Positions 27,401 through 36,755 of a stretch of DNA of 64,000 nucleotides are shown piece by piece. This stretch comes from Epithemia pelagica. Taxonomy: Eukaryota; Bacillariophyta; Bacillariophyceae; Surirellales; Surirellaceae. Position numbers and translations under genes: made by a program. How positions within the stretch are numbered: position 1 is the stretch's first letter; every line of letters begins with the position of its first letter. The notes below the pieces were generated by a model that worked only from the letters and a program-made list of their open reading frames with translations, was not told where the DNA came from and ran no database searches. Location of the stretch: contig OX337240.1 of assembly GCA_946965045.2 (NCBI GenBank), positions 186,001 to 250,000 on the forward strand, in the 5' to 3' direction.

Positions 27401-29717
27401 CTCTTCTAGTTTGTTGGTTATCTTGATCGAAATGTGAATGACGAGACCCATGATAATCCGATGTATTAGATCCTCTCGATCCTGGATGATCATCATTGAA
27501 TCGATTCTGTCCATGCTGACAATACACTGGCCTGTCATGTTCAGGTAGCGAACCCCACTCATTTGTTCTGGGGCTTCGAGTTGTCGACAGGACGTTGTTC
27601 TGATTCCGTCCTCCCCACAGCCCATGTGGATTCTCTCTCTTGTCCTTGGTTCTTTCGTTATCATGTTGGGTTTGCTCTGTTCTATGTCTTTCTTCAGGCA
27701 GCTCACTCCGGTTACCCCAATTCGCAGGCATTGCAACGGAACGTGATGAGTTATTTCCTCCCCACTGCTGGTATTTAGGCTTCTCACCCTCTGGTGACTG
27801 ATAGATTGCTTTGTGTTCAGAAGGATGAGTATATGTTCTTTGAACAGAACGTGTCATAGGACAGAAGTACAATAGACTTTGAATATCCTGGCTGCACACC
27901 ATACATGTGTTGTGGCCCCGCTGCATCCAATCTCCAACACATTCCCGACAAAATGTATGTCTACAAAGAAACAGTTCGCAATCCACTTTTCTGGTCATAC
28001 AAATCGAACAAACCTCGGGCTTGTATTTTGTCTCAACTCCTCTTTGTTCTAGTGTTGATGGCTTGTTACTCACGGGTGATTTTTTTGATGATTCTTCAGG
28101 GCGTCCCTCAATTGTAGTTGTAGTGTCTTCGACTGTTTTCCTATGTCCCTCTTCAGGGAATCCCTCGCTCGTAGTTGTAGTGTCTTCCGCTGTTTTCTTG
28201 TGTCCCTCTATCTTCTCCGCACCAAACATGTGGATGTTACTCTTGATCTTTTGTCCACACTGGGGACACCATACATTATGATACTTGAACCGTATTCGTA
28301 AGCAATTTCCGTGAACCAGATGTCCACATGGGATGAGGGTACAGACTTCGCTGTCTGTATCTGTTTTCAATGCCCTGTGACAGCATACACAAGAATCTGG
28401 ACAATATACAACGGTCGGTAGCAATCGATTTATATCTCTCTTGGAAAGTTTGGAGTCAAGTAACACCTCCTTGGGTTCTAATCCCACCTTCGGGCACGGT
28501 ATGAACAATATGTCACCATCCGTAGTCCACGTCTCTGAACACCCACCATCAGATAGATCGACGTTCTCCTGGTATTCGTATTTATCGGTACCACGTGAAA
28601 ACCCCACTTCAACAGGATCGTCGTCGCTGTTGCCATCGGAATTGTCAGGTCCCAACACCAAAGGAGAAATCGAATTGCCACCAACAGCATGCTCTAGTCC
28701 TCTCGAAAATTCATTATTGTACCGTATTTGATTACTCGAAAAACAATTGGATATCGTCATACTCTTGTCTATCTGACCTTCTTTCCGACCCGGGTTTGGT
28801 CGACTACTCATTATGTTTCCAAGCATTCTGATCACAATAGCTTGTGGCATTGGCTTTGGAGTATCCTTCTTAGGTTCTGGCATTTTCACAATGCGATATC
28901 GCCACTTGTTACATTCCTTGTTTGTATCATGTGTTGTTTCATCTTCTTCCACTAATGATGGGTCATAACATAGACTGACAGGCGGGGCACCTTTTGACGT
29001 ATTGACCAGGTCCCATTTCCGTAGTACATGACGCGTCGTTCCTTCCCAGTATTGGTCTGATCGATTATGTATTGGTTCGTAGATATGAAGTATCTTTTTG
29101 TCGATTTCGAAAGCCAATAAAGCTGGGTCGCTGACATCAGTTGCTGTTGTCAAGGCAATGATCGCCAATATCAGTGTGTTCGGATCCTGTTGTCTCCATG
29201 ATGACATAGGAATTTTCTTAGGAAATGGGTTCCTGTTTGCTTCATCAAATGTTACTTTGTCAACATATACTAGGTTCTGATGGTTGTGATGGACCATCAA
29301 TTTCAAACAAGTATAGAAAGACTCAATCGGCATGCCCGTCCTTGAAGTGTTGTAGCAAAGATCTCTCCGACGATGTCTATGTGGGATATGCAAAACACGC
29401 GTTGTAGGGTCCTGGTCATTCATCAACCCACTGTAAGACATGCATAGTGTGCACCTAAATAATGTCTTGATTTCGACATGCGTGTTGTCCTTCCCCATAC
29501 TCTTAGCATACTGGGTTGCTAGCTTCATGGCCGACTTGATGTTCTCGTTGTTTCTGTTAGTTTGTTTTTCCGCGAACTTGTCCAAGTAACCGTCACCAAT
29601 GTTGTCGATGGATTCATTCGAGTCCCATGAGTCTTTTCTTCTCTTCTGGTTTACTATAGGATCAAGAACGTGTGGAATTTCAATGAAAGGCGGTGGTACC
29701 ACACCATCACCTGTCTC
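24420..29717 (-). CDS. Gene E: giant protein with two RING fingers and a dioxygenase-like C-terminal domain
   Basis: The frame encodes about 1760 residues to a stop at 24420. The first in-frame ATG is ~58 codons in, and the frame is open upstream through a plausible splice acceptor near 29715-29718, so it probably continues from the exon at 29827-30876. Residues ~160-240 (TLILAIIALTTA to HVLRKWDLV) faintly resemble Ulp1/C48 proteases. RING 1 lies at ~438-482 (CVCCHRA, CGHLVHGNC, CPQCGQ). RING 2 lies at ~565-605 (CSICMTRKVDCELFLCRHTF, CRECVG, CMVC). Residues ~640-1130 are Arg/His/Asp/Gln-rich with internal repeats (RFSGYNKHSR, RFPGYNEHSR). The C-terminus has a Cys-rich part, then at ~1640-1715 NASHYDIHDAS, NWYFVLPNV and FHGIAIAWDGRIIRHGTS. 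The HxD with later His/Arg suggests an Fe(II)/2-oxoglutarate fold. RINGs imply ubiquitin ligase activity. The combination is unfamiliar to me. Confidence 0.7.
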   Translation of the reverse strand, partial: ETGDGVVPPPFIEIPHVLDPIVNQKRRKDSWDSNESIDNIGDGYLDKFAEKQTNRNNENIKSAMKLATQYAKSMGKDNTHVEIKTLFRCTLCMSYSGLMNDQDPTTRVLHIPHRHRRRDLCYNTSRTGMPIESFYTCLKLMVHHNHQNLVYVDKVTFDEANRNPFPKKIPMSSWRQQDPNTLILAIIALTTATDVSDPALLAFEIDKKILHIYEPIHNRSDQYWEGTTRHVLRKWDLVNTSKGAPPVSLCYDPSLVEEDETTHDTNKECNKWRYRIVKMPEPKKDTPKPMPQAIVIRMLGNIMSSRPNPGRKEGQIDKSMTISNCFSSNQIRYNNEFSRGLEHAVGGNSISPLVLGPDNSDGNSDDDPVEVGFSRGTDKYEYQENVDLSDGGCSETWTTDGDILFIPCPKVGLEPKEVLLDSKLSKRDINRLLPTVVYCPDSCVCCHRALKTDTDSEVCTLIPCGHLVHGNCLRIRFKYHNVWCPQCGQKIKSNIHMFGAEKIEGHKKTAEDTTTTSEGFPEEGHRKTVEDTTTTIEGRPEESSKKSPVSNKPSTLEQRGVETKYKPEVCSICMTRKVDCELFLCRHTFCRECVGDWMQRGHNTCMVCSQDIQSLLYFCPMTRSVQRTYTHPSEHKAIYQSPEGEKPKYQQWGGNNSSRSVAMPANWGNRSELPEERHRTEQTQHDNERTKDKRENPHGLWGGRNQNNVLSTTRSPRTNEWGSLPEHDRPVYCQHGQNRFNDDHPGSRGSNTSDYHGSRHSHFDQDNQQTRRGVIERQDQHGYHDNHQDESRGRRDQIMENTYRDRKRRHDNQNQLSNRHSMVWRRFSGYNKHSREHTRHHSVYRDSHNQWSNRHPMDPMDWERFPGYNEHSRHHLSLRDSHPGHNDHSRRTRQREPNRPSTDRGNSQPNQSPRREREKDIHHTTASRGGQDGLSKLGWNSKDNQERDDRNRQSGQKATSSHQDECGQGEEIQSRDGNGSTDKQKGKECGKQEIVAYEQHGNSGENGSKNANNTPDSDNPSSCHNDSVNQDDATQTKEGKDSTDKQKGSNKNNDDQMTKNDHNKGSSINTTTQTDQRIQDERGTKEIHKSPIHGNHDDTDEQNTSPERKRKECKTIGSSRGLPTNKQRRQEGLSKLTLTHETMKKYKRRQAEKPSHLTTKFSKPNESDHTEMCFFGIPDMDKVAKRLRDLLSLCLSSNDDRRMFGICYTKVLKDYDITPTDLQTIMGKLPNIYEQMKDMVGEVTEDPASHCCFEDNKLHVTECDPKFLTTRSPCAFLVECVLNRCQRHKGHRKYPKTVWSAFDDTIFHCRTSKKNCDDCMDHIFHDVIVIIPLAGIFYTSAMIMNTGYATSECTSSLVALPISWLRLRHSDGQPSGGAFLKKVVKCWCIDWTQSAKRVVHECYQASVVESGSPLWAPDHYTSEKSRPKMTPNDQHSLRVWYRETLLNKASANKTGCRKYVHGALYRNLSPPPDTSVRPLLFDVRETGEDTTFIVRTRGYAGKNETISHVKVTTLQQNDKNLLSLLHKRSCHFAQSGTLERSANARCNHGDMGTMTSVGVCTKTGGRSTFFSDKLFKISPNMMNILPKICGGFRRFCERKFPGVLSAFRHLETNFGLDVPNELGGNERGVSSSIILSCDLMNASHYDIHDASVSFTIWTETNPGSTNNWYFVLPNVLIKHKDKTYHGLCIRLFHGIAIAWDGRIIRHGTSVHTHSIPPKDKNVGNHTIGWFFSTNARSLSATVTQNEDDNSHEIGGLASGQKSSDE

Positions 29718-29826
29718 CTCATTTCCCTTGTTTATGGAAGCACAACGTCTCTAAGACAAAGAGATCAATCATTTTTGAGATTGTCTAATCCTTCTCGATT
29801 CTTGGCAAGTCGCTCGAACATCTTAC
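29718..29826 (-). other. Probable intron joining F to E
   Basis: The donor GAG|GTAAGA lies at 29826 and the acceptor AATGAG at 29718, with an alternative acceptor three bases further at 29715. Both sides are in phase 0, and joining them keeps the frame open from F into E. E lacks an ATG near its 5' end, which supports splicing. Confidence 0.5.
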
Positions 29827-30876
29827 CTCGTTGTCTGCGGTTTTTTCATTGTCGTCGCTTATAATCTTCCTGACCTCTTCCACACGGTCTGATTTGAGGG
29901 CGACTTGGTTCGACGTTGTAATGGAAGTTGGTAGTACTTGATCCTTTTTCTCGTCAGTAGGATCATTACCAGCGACGACCTTCTGTCTCTTTTTTGCCGG
30001 CGAGTCTATACTCCGACGTTGCACGGCAATTTCTTTCGATTTCCTGGCAGACAGTACCTCTTGTTTTTCTATATAATGCAGTAGATCGTAGAACATACCG
30101 CCATCGTCTCCGTTTCTTCCATATTGTACCAAAGAATCTCTTTATTCAAGGTACATCTTGAACCATGTGTCAGGCATCGTATACAACAGTGCTTTCTCCA
30201 TTTGGATATTGGAAATCACGTCCATGTTCTCGTCCGATGTCGATTCTGAGATGAAACGGTGTATGGCCACCATATGTTCGATAACCCATGCGATTTTACC
30301 AACAGGTACGAGACGCGGTTTCCTGTAAAGGGAGGAATCATCTAGAAGGTATCGTTTCAATGCTTCTCCAATCCCACCGATCCCCTTGCGTGTCTTCTTA
30401 GAGACTAAGCCATGAGAGGAAAGAAATCTGATAATGGTTTGTCTCAGATTCTCAGCACCGTCTATAACTGTCGTCCCAAATGCCTGATTCCAAATATTGG
30501 AAACAGGACTGTAGAGAGTCTTTTTGAACAATAGTCGAGCAACCATTGGAGTCAACTTGTCATCATCATCCATCTCGTTCTCAATTCTTGTGAAACAGAG
30601 AACGGAGTGACAGATGATATCTTGGAATGCAGGCAAATAACAGATTGGTAGGAATATCTTCACATAATGGCCGTCATGTGGTACCTCCACTGTTGTCCAT
30701 TTTCCTGATTTGTCTTGGAAAACACTTTCATACCAATTGAGGACACTTTCGTATGTAATGGGCATAATACCGGTGTAGTGAGATTCCTCGCTTGTGTGTG
30801 TTCGAAGTGTATGATTGGTACCAGAAACAGTCATAGTCGACACGTCCTTTCTTTTGTTTCGCACTTCATCATTCAT
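29827..30876 (-). CDS. Gene F: probable N-terminal exon of gene E, crossed by an in-frame TAA
   Basis: The ATG at 30874-30876 starts a frame of 244 residues (MNDEVRNKRKDVS to TWFKMYLE) that stops at TAA 30142-30144. The same frame is open again immediately after, giving ~100 more residues with a basic stretch (SIDSPAKKRQKVVAG) up to the donor at 29826. The folded part has NWYESVFQDKSGKW, FLPICYLPAFQDIICHS and a Gly-rich KGIGGIGEALKRYLL. No family is recognised. A 45-base GTATAC to TAAAG segment (30140-30184) covers the stop and would keep the frame if spliced, and gene A has a comparably short intron. Otherwise the TAA is a disabling mutation, or F is a separate short gene. Confidence 0.5.
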
Positions 30877-32330
30877 TGAAGAAGGGTCACCAGGATTCTT
30901 GGCGGTCGGTGGTTTTTGTAGCGAGGGCCCTTGATGCGGTTGCCCGCCATTTTGTACTTGTCACGATGCGCTTTTTGTGTAGCGTCTTTGTTTCAACAAC
31001 AAGAACAACAAGGGTAGTCGAGGAAGCGCTTTAATTGTAGCGTCTTTGAGACAACCTTGTGTACTTGTCTAAACAGTAAAAAGTGTGCGCTGAATTGTGT
31101 AGCGTCTTTGGTTTGGTCCTGAACTCTGGTGGTAACAAAACAACAACCAAATCGAAGGAATACACTACGACGCGCTTTATGTGTAGCGTCTTGTTCGTTG
31201 TGATCCAACAATCGGTGCCAGAATTTGCTACTCCAAAACCAGGGGTTGGTTGGTTGTCCAAGCAATCTCGCGACAAGAATAGAACAGAAGCAACTGGCTA
31301 CCACCGTGTCACACTGCTTGCTTTGGGTCTGTTCTATTCAAGTCGGAGTATCACGAGGACAGGAGGGTTCTTGATAAACAATCTAACAGATAGCCCGAAA
31401 CCGCTTTAATTGTAATAGCGTGATTGGAGTGAAGGACAGAGCTGAGTGAAACAAGCAACAATCAGACAGATGCCCCAAGCCGCTTTAATTGTAGCGTGGT
31501 GATTGGAATGGCAGAGCTGCAAGATAGTGCAAGTGTCAAAGATAGGACAAATGTTGACAATATTTCGAATGCTCTGGTGGTCGTTCTTCTTCTTGGGTTC
31601 CTCTTCTTCTTGTTTTCCTGTTGTAGCGGTTTTGGAGTGAAGGTCGTGGTTGAAAGGAAGCAAGCAACAATCAGACAGATGCCCCAAGCCGCTTTAGTTG
31701 TAGCGTGATTGGAATGGCAGAGTTGCAAGATAGTGCAAGTGTCAATGTCTCGAATGCTCTGGCCGTGCTTGAGTTCCTCTTCCTCTTCTTCTGGTGCAGC
31801 GGTTTTGGAGTGAAGTGTTGTAGCGGTTTTGGAGTGAAGGTCGTGGTTGAAAGGAAGCAAGCAACAATCAGACAGATGCCCCAAGCCGCTTTCATTGTAG
31901 CGTGATTGGAATGGCAGAGCTGCAAGATAGTGCAAGTGTCAATGTCTCGAATGCTCTGGCCGTGCTTGAGTTCCTCTTCCTCTTCTTCTGGTGCAGCGGT
32001 TTTGGAGTGAAGGTGGCTGAAGAGGAAGCAAGCAACAAAAAGGTGGCTGAAAAGGAACCAAGCAACAATCAGACAGATGCCCCAAGCCGCTTTAATTGTA
32101 GCGTGATTGGAATGGCAGAGCTGTTAGGTTGATGAAAGAAGTTGGATAGGTGAAAGGATTGAAAAGGGAATCTCGGCAGAGAGAAAGCAAGCAACAAAAA
32201 GGTGGCTGAAAAGGAACCAAGAAACAATCAGACAGATGCCCCAAGCCGCTTTAATTGTAGCGTGATTGGAATGGCAGAGCTGTTAGGTTGATGAAAGAAG
32301 CTGGATAGATAATGGGATTGAACAGGGGAA
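30877..32330. repeat. Repeat field with CGCTTTAATTGTAGCG motifs and a tandem ~160-210-bp unit
   Basis: The motif GCTTTaaTTGTAGCG recurs near 30968, 31027, 31172, 31399, 31480, 31689, 31887, 32087 and 32249. Its ends CGCT and AGCG are complementary. From about 31480 on it is embedded in longer tandem units (periods roughly 209, 198, 200 and 162 bases). These share GATTGGAATGGCAGAGCTG, GTGCAAGTGTCAATGTCTCG and CAATCAGACAGATGCCCCAA. Short open frames inside are artefacts of the repeat. The field lies directly upstream of gene F and could be a subterminal repeat region of the island element or simply a satellite. Confidence 0.75.
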
Positions 32331-33055
32331 TCTCGATAGCGTTCGGTGATCGGTTGTTGTTGTTGCTGCTGCTGCTGTTGTTGTTGTTTGTTGTGGTGTG
32401 TTGGGTGGAGGTGGAGGGAGATGAATGAGCATCGATTCTGGTGGTCGTTGATTGTTGAATGACTAGTATGCTAAGTTGTTCAGTTTTCTTTGGGACATCC
32501 ATGTGCGTCAGTCTTTCTGGCAGCTGCTGTGTGATGTGGTGGGAGTGGAAATTCGTGATTCAAAGGTGAGGGGACAGACGCTTGCGCATGAGGGTTGCGT
32601 CATGCGCGTCTCGGGGGGGTCGAGCGCGCCAGATAGTTGTAGTGCGCATTATCGGAGTGTGGCGCGCGTTATTCGTGGTTTGATCGCGGGCTTGTGCGCA
32701 TTAAAATTGTGGCATGCGCGTGATAGTCAGCTCGATCTCTAGAACTAGCTAGAGAAATGTGCATTGTTAGACCTAGATTTGCAGATTTAGTTGGAAAAGC
32801 AGGATTATAGTTAAAAACTGCGCATATAAAAATAAACTGCGCATAAAAAATTTTAATTCGGCGAATTTTTTCTAGAAATTCGCTTTTGGGGGTGGAAATC
32901 AAGCGCCAGGGCCCATTTCCCTCCTTAGATGATTACTTAGGCCCCCCGATCTCGTCGACGTTCCTTCCCTCTCGTTCTCGAAAATCAGGAAGGAAGGAAG
33001 ACCATGAGATTGTGCTTTCGACGGCTCCATCCTACCTAAACCAGTGTTTTGAACC
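32331..33055. other. Noncoding stretch with a (CAA/TTG)-rich tract and TGCGCA-rich segment
   Basis: A GTTGTTGCTGCTG-type tract lies at 32354-32395. Between 32575 and 32845 the hexamer TGCGCA or close variants occur repeatedly, followed by an AT-rich block (TAAAAATAAACTGCGC, AATTTTAATTCGGCG). No gene is seen. It forms the 5' flank of the Crypton gene. Confidence 0.45.
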
Positions 33056-36000
33056 ATGAATGTTATAGACTTAGTAACTAGTAGTGAGGAGAATGACTCA
33101 TCCAGCTCGTCGGATTCCTCCACCTCGATGATGTTTCTCTTCGAGGATGACAACATGTGGAACTGGAACCACGAGTACGTTCCGAGGGTCCTCGAGTGCA
33201 CTGGAGAGTCTGAGGAGCACAGTCTCTCCAGTGACCCTTGGATCCTCAAAAAGGGCTATCGATGGTAAGTTTTTTGTTTGATTGTTGCATTGTTGAGGCT
33301 GTTTGATGGCCGGGAAGATGATTTTTGGCCATGGTGGTCTTCCTTTTCCGTCGCTTTCTTCCTGGTCGCACTTAGCGTTTCCAGGCTCAACGGATTTGAA
33401 TCCTTCTCTCACTTGTCACTTTTCCTCGGATTATGAAATTGAAAAGCACCACTGTGAGGAAGACCATGATGAAGACTCGACAGACGACCCGCCGAGCCGC
33501 AGCGGCGGCAACCACTACCACATCGGAGAAGGAGAACATCACACCTCCGCCGACGACGACGATTGCGGGCAACAAATGGCCCTCGTGTGCAACGGAAGGT
33601 GTGGATGACCCTTCCACCTCCATTCCTCTCTCGATCAGCATTGCTCGACCAGAACAAGGGTAAGTCTGTTGATTGTTGCTTGGTGGCTTCTTGATTGTTG
33701 CATCGATTTCGTTCTTTGCTAACTCGTTGATTGTTTTGTTGTTCACAGGGGACGCCGCCCTCCGTTGGAGCCACGACCTGGTGTTCATCCCAACCTTCCC
33801 GAAGCTGCCGCGGCTTCCACCAACACAACCGGAACCCAACAACCCAACTCGTTGGCCATCAGGTATGTTGATTGTCGCGTTCATCATTGTTGGTTTGCTC
33901 GTTGTTTGTTGCGTGTCATGTTGCATTCGTTCTGCTCTAGCCGGTTGATTGTTTTGTGTCAGGAACGAAGAGCCTACCACCGTTGTTGTGGATTCTCTTC
34001 CTGACATGGTGAGCTCTCCCATGCGTCAGGTCATGGAGCTCCGACTGTCCTCCCACCTGATTCCTCCATCGTTGGACGTCATCGCCGCTGCTTTTTCGTC
34101 GCGGACCGATCTGGTCGTCGACGAGGCGACCAACAAGATCATGATGGTGCACCAGACCTCCAATACCGTGCCCAGTCTCCACGACCGCCCGAACGACCTT
34201 GCCGCTCTTTCGCGCTATGCCTTGTTGTCCAAGGATGCGCTCGGCCCGAACACTGGGGCTCTTTGCAACTCGTCGCTGAACACCAAGAGCTACGAACGGG
34301 AAAAGAAGCAGAACTTCAAACGCTTCCATCAGACTCTTCAGCAACACCACGAACTGGACATCCTGGTCCACCTCTTGCCCGATCCGACGAACCCCAAGAA
34401 GTTTACTCTTCGTTTCTTCCTCTTGCTCCGAGGAACGAAGATTCCCGAGAAGGAAAATACCCTGAACCTGGCAATGTCGCTTTTTGTGAGTACTTTGAAA
34501 GCGAAAAAAGGCAAGGTGTACCAACCTGCTGTGATCAAGAAGTTTGTTGATCAATGCTTTGCCGTCTTTCGAAGCAACGGTATTGAGTACTCTGTACCTG
34601 ATTTGCGTTCGACGAAAGGATCTTTTTTGGCACAGTGCGCAGACATCTTTCGGGTGGAAGCCGAAAAAGATCCAGACTATGGACGTCGTCCGAACAAGGC
34701 GATGGTTTGTATGAACGACGAAGAACTTTTCTGAACGCAAGCCGATGCTCCGATTGACTGGATCAACATCCCCGAAGACTGTCTACGTTGTGTGGTCTAC
34801 AAGGTTTCTCGCCTGACTGGAACGCGTGGTGGGGAGGTCAGTCGCTACTTGTTGTCGTTGATTGTTATTGAAACGTCTCTCACTCATTCGTGTTTTATTT
34901 GTAGACCTACTTATTGAAAGCGGACGAAGTGATTCACATTCCGGCCCTGTCGGATTCCTACGGTGAAGAATTGGCTGAGTTGCCGGCATTCCAACTGAAG
35001 GAATGCGACCGAGAGAAGACGTCGGGTCTGACTTGGGCGAAGCCGACTCTTCGTGATGACGAAGATCTCGTAGTAAATCTTATTGTAGACGATCCAAACG
35101 ACGAGTGGAGTACCTACAAACTCCTGAAGCACTGGATTGATCGCGGATTGCCGAGAGGATGGAAAGGCCCGCTCTTTCTCAATATTGCTTCGCAGAAAGA
35201 GCGCGAGTCTCGTCCTCGCGGGGACGACTGGAGGGCTGGCACGAAAATGGTTCCGGACACAAGCAAGGCTGCCAAAGAAGAATACGAGAAAGCCTGAAAG
35301 TTAGGTCACAACGTCACTCCCCCCATGCGTCCGTCTGGTCAGTTGGGCAAGAACTGGGCCAATCAAAACGCGAAGATCTAGTTCCGGAGGTGCGGCCACG
35401 AACAGTGGCAGAAGGCCACTTCCCGCACTGGTCGTCGTACTGGTATCTCAAACGTGGCAGAATCCGGAGTTCCTCAAATTTTGGTGAACAAGTTCGGACG
35501 GCACAAAACGGATCGTGCCAGCTTCAAGTACCAGGAGTTTACGTCGTCGACGTTCTCCAAGGCCGTCAAGGCCAACTGGTACAAAGGGTCTTCCACCTTG
35601 CCCACATCTCCAACTGGTAAGTACTTTTGTTTGATTGTTGCTTGTTGCGATTTGTGTCTAACTCGTTCTTCTTTGTTTCTTCAGTTGCCAAGAAACAGAA
35701 TTCTGTCGATGCAACAGAATCTGCCGTTGCAACCCCCGCCACCAACGCCATCGAGCCACACAAATCAACGCCGCCACCGAATTGTGATACATTGAATGCA
35801 ACTGGTTTGGAGGCCGATTCGAAACCGACTGCTAAAGCGATTCCGCCTCTGCTGGAAAATTCACCGTTCTCTTCATCGGCTTTGCCATCTTCGTCTGTGT
35901 CTCCCAAACCGAAGGTACAGCCACAGGCTGTCAATGGCGCTCCTTCGTATGGTTTTGTTACACAACAACCCGGTCAGGTGATTTTACAGCAACCTCAGCC

Positions 36001-36319
36001 AATGATGATGCAGCCTCAGCAGCCGTACATGATGCAACAACAATTTTGCCAACCCCCCTTTCCGATGCAACAGCAACCCATGATGGCCCAATCCATTTTC
36101 CCTTATGGCATGAATGGTATGATGCCCATGAATACCATGCCCATGAACACCATACCCATGAACAGCACGCCCATGAATAACATGCCCATGAATGGCTTGG
36201 TTGCCCCTATGACCATGACGATGCAACCCAACATGGCTCATCAACAGCCTTTCCAGTTCATGGGCCAATCTCCCATGGATGCTTCTTCATCCAACCATGA
36301 AAAGAAGAAGAAGGATTGA
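33056..36319 (+). pseudogene. Crypton-type tyrosine recombinase, multi-exon, three in-frame stops
   Basis: Exons: 33056-33264, one ending 33659 (start uncertain, ~33400-33480), 33749-33862, 33963-34836, 34905-35616 and 35685-36319. The introns are short GT-AG. The recombinase domain shows the box I arginine in RLTGTRGGE before the 34837 donor. Exon 5 has a box II-like SRTGRRTGIS, LVNKFGRHKTDRASFKYQE and a tyrosine candidate. That order fits the YR recombinases of Cryptons, known in stramenopiles. The C-terminal exon is Gln/Met/Pro-rich, with repeats of PMNTMPMNT type. The main frame is otherwise conserved but crossed by TGA at 34732, TGA at 35295 and TAG at 35379. All three fit single C-to-T changes (CGA to TGA, CAG to TAG). 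An intact element would cut and join circular DNA intermediates; this copy should be inactive. Confidence 0.7.
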
Positions 36320-36490
36320 TCAATGAAAGAAACCTGAGTAGTGGTTTGATTGGTGAGTCTCATCCTGTTTTTGTTTGTTTGTGTTTCGTTTTCCTCAACT
36401 TTGTGCTTCTGTTCCACAGGCAGTCTTCCATTCGTCCACGGTAGTCACTACTACTGTAAGTAGCTGCTACACACTCTTCTCTGATTGATT
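33056..36490 (+). mobile_element. Crypton element, boundaries not resolved
   Basis: Cryptons lack terminal inverted repeats and leave only very short duplications, so the ends cannot be read from one copy. The gene body is 33056-36319. A further intron-like segment starting GTAAGTAGCTGC near 36456, with the same TTGATTGTTGC phrase as the coding introns, suggests that the transcript extends past 36480. Confidence 0.45.
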
Positions 36491-36755
36491 GTTGCATTTC
36501 CCATTCTCACACAATCTTTTTTCTTCTTCATTTTCCTTTGCCTCTGCTTTGGTCGTTCTGTTTCCTTTCTCGTTCCGTTGGTTTCGTCGTGTCGGTTTTT
36601 CATGGTGCCCTTTTCTTCCTTGGTTGGCTCGCCCCGCTCGTTTTCGCGCGATTCGCACGAATTTTTGGTAATTACTACTTCCCGCTCCTACAATAATATC
36701 GTACTCTAGTATAAAAATGTGAGACGAACTACTTTCATAGTCTGATATGGGGTTA
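36320..36755. other. Noncoding 3' flank of the Crypton
   Basis: It contains intron-like donors (GTGAGTCTCATCC near 36352, GTAAGTAGCTG near 36456) and pyrimidine-rich tracts, the 20-bp repeat at 36728-36747, and the TTA at 36753-36755 that flanks the next element. No gene is evident. Confidence 0.4.

Noticed and set aside
26546-27787. 413-codon minus-strand frame inside gene E
   Set aside because: It is a second frame of the E low-complexity region; only the E frame connects the RING fingers to the C-terminal domain.
15071-30876. Integrated giant virus or virophage
   Set aside because: No capsid, packaging ATPase, polymerase or primase signature was seen; a transposase-like gene and spliced neighbours fit a DNA transposon better.
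31496-32132. Short repeated ORFs (MGMAELQDSASV-type) in the repeat field
   Set aside because: They arise from the ~200-bp tandem unit and lack independent support.
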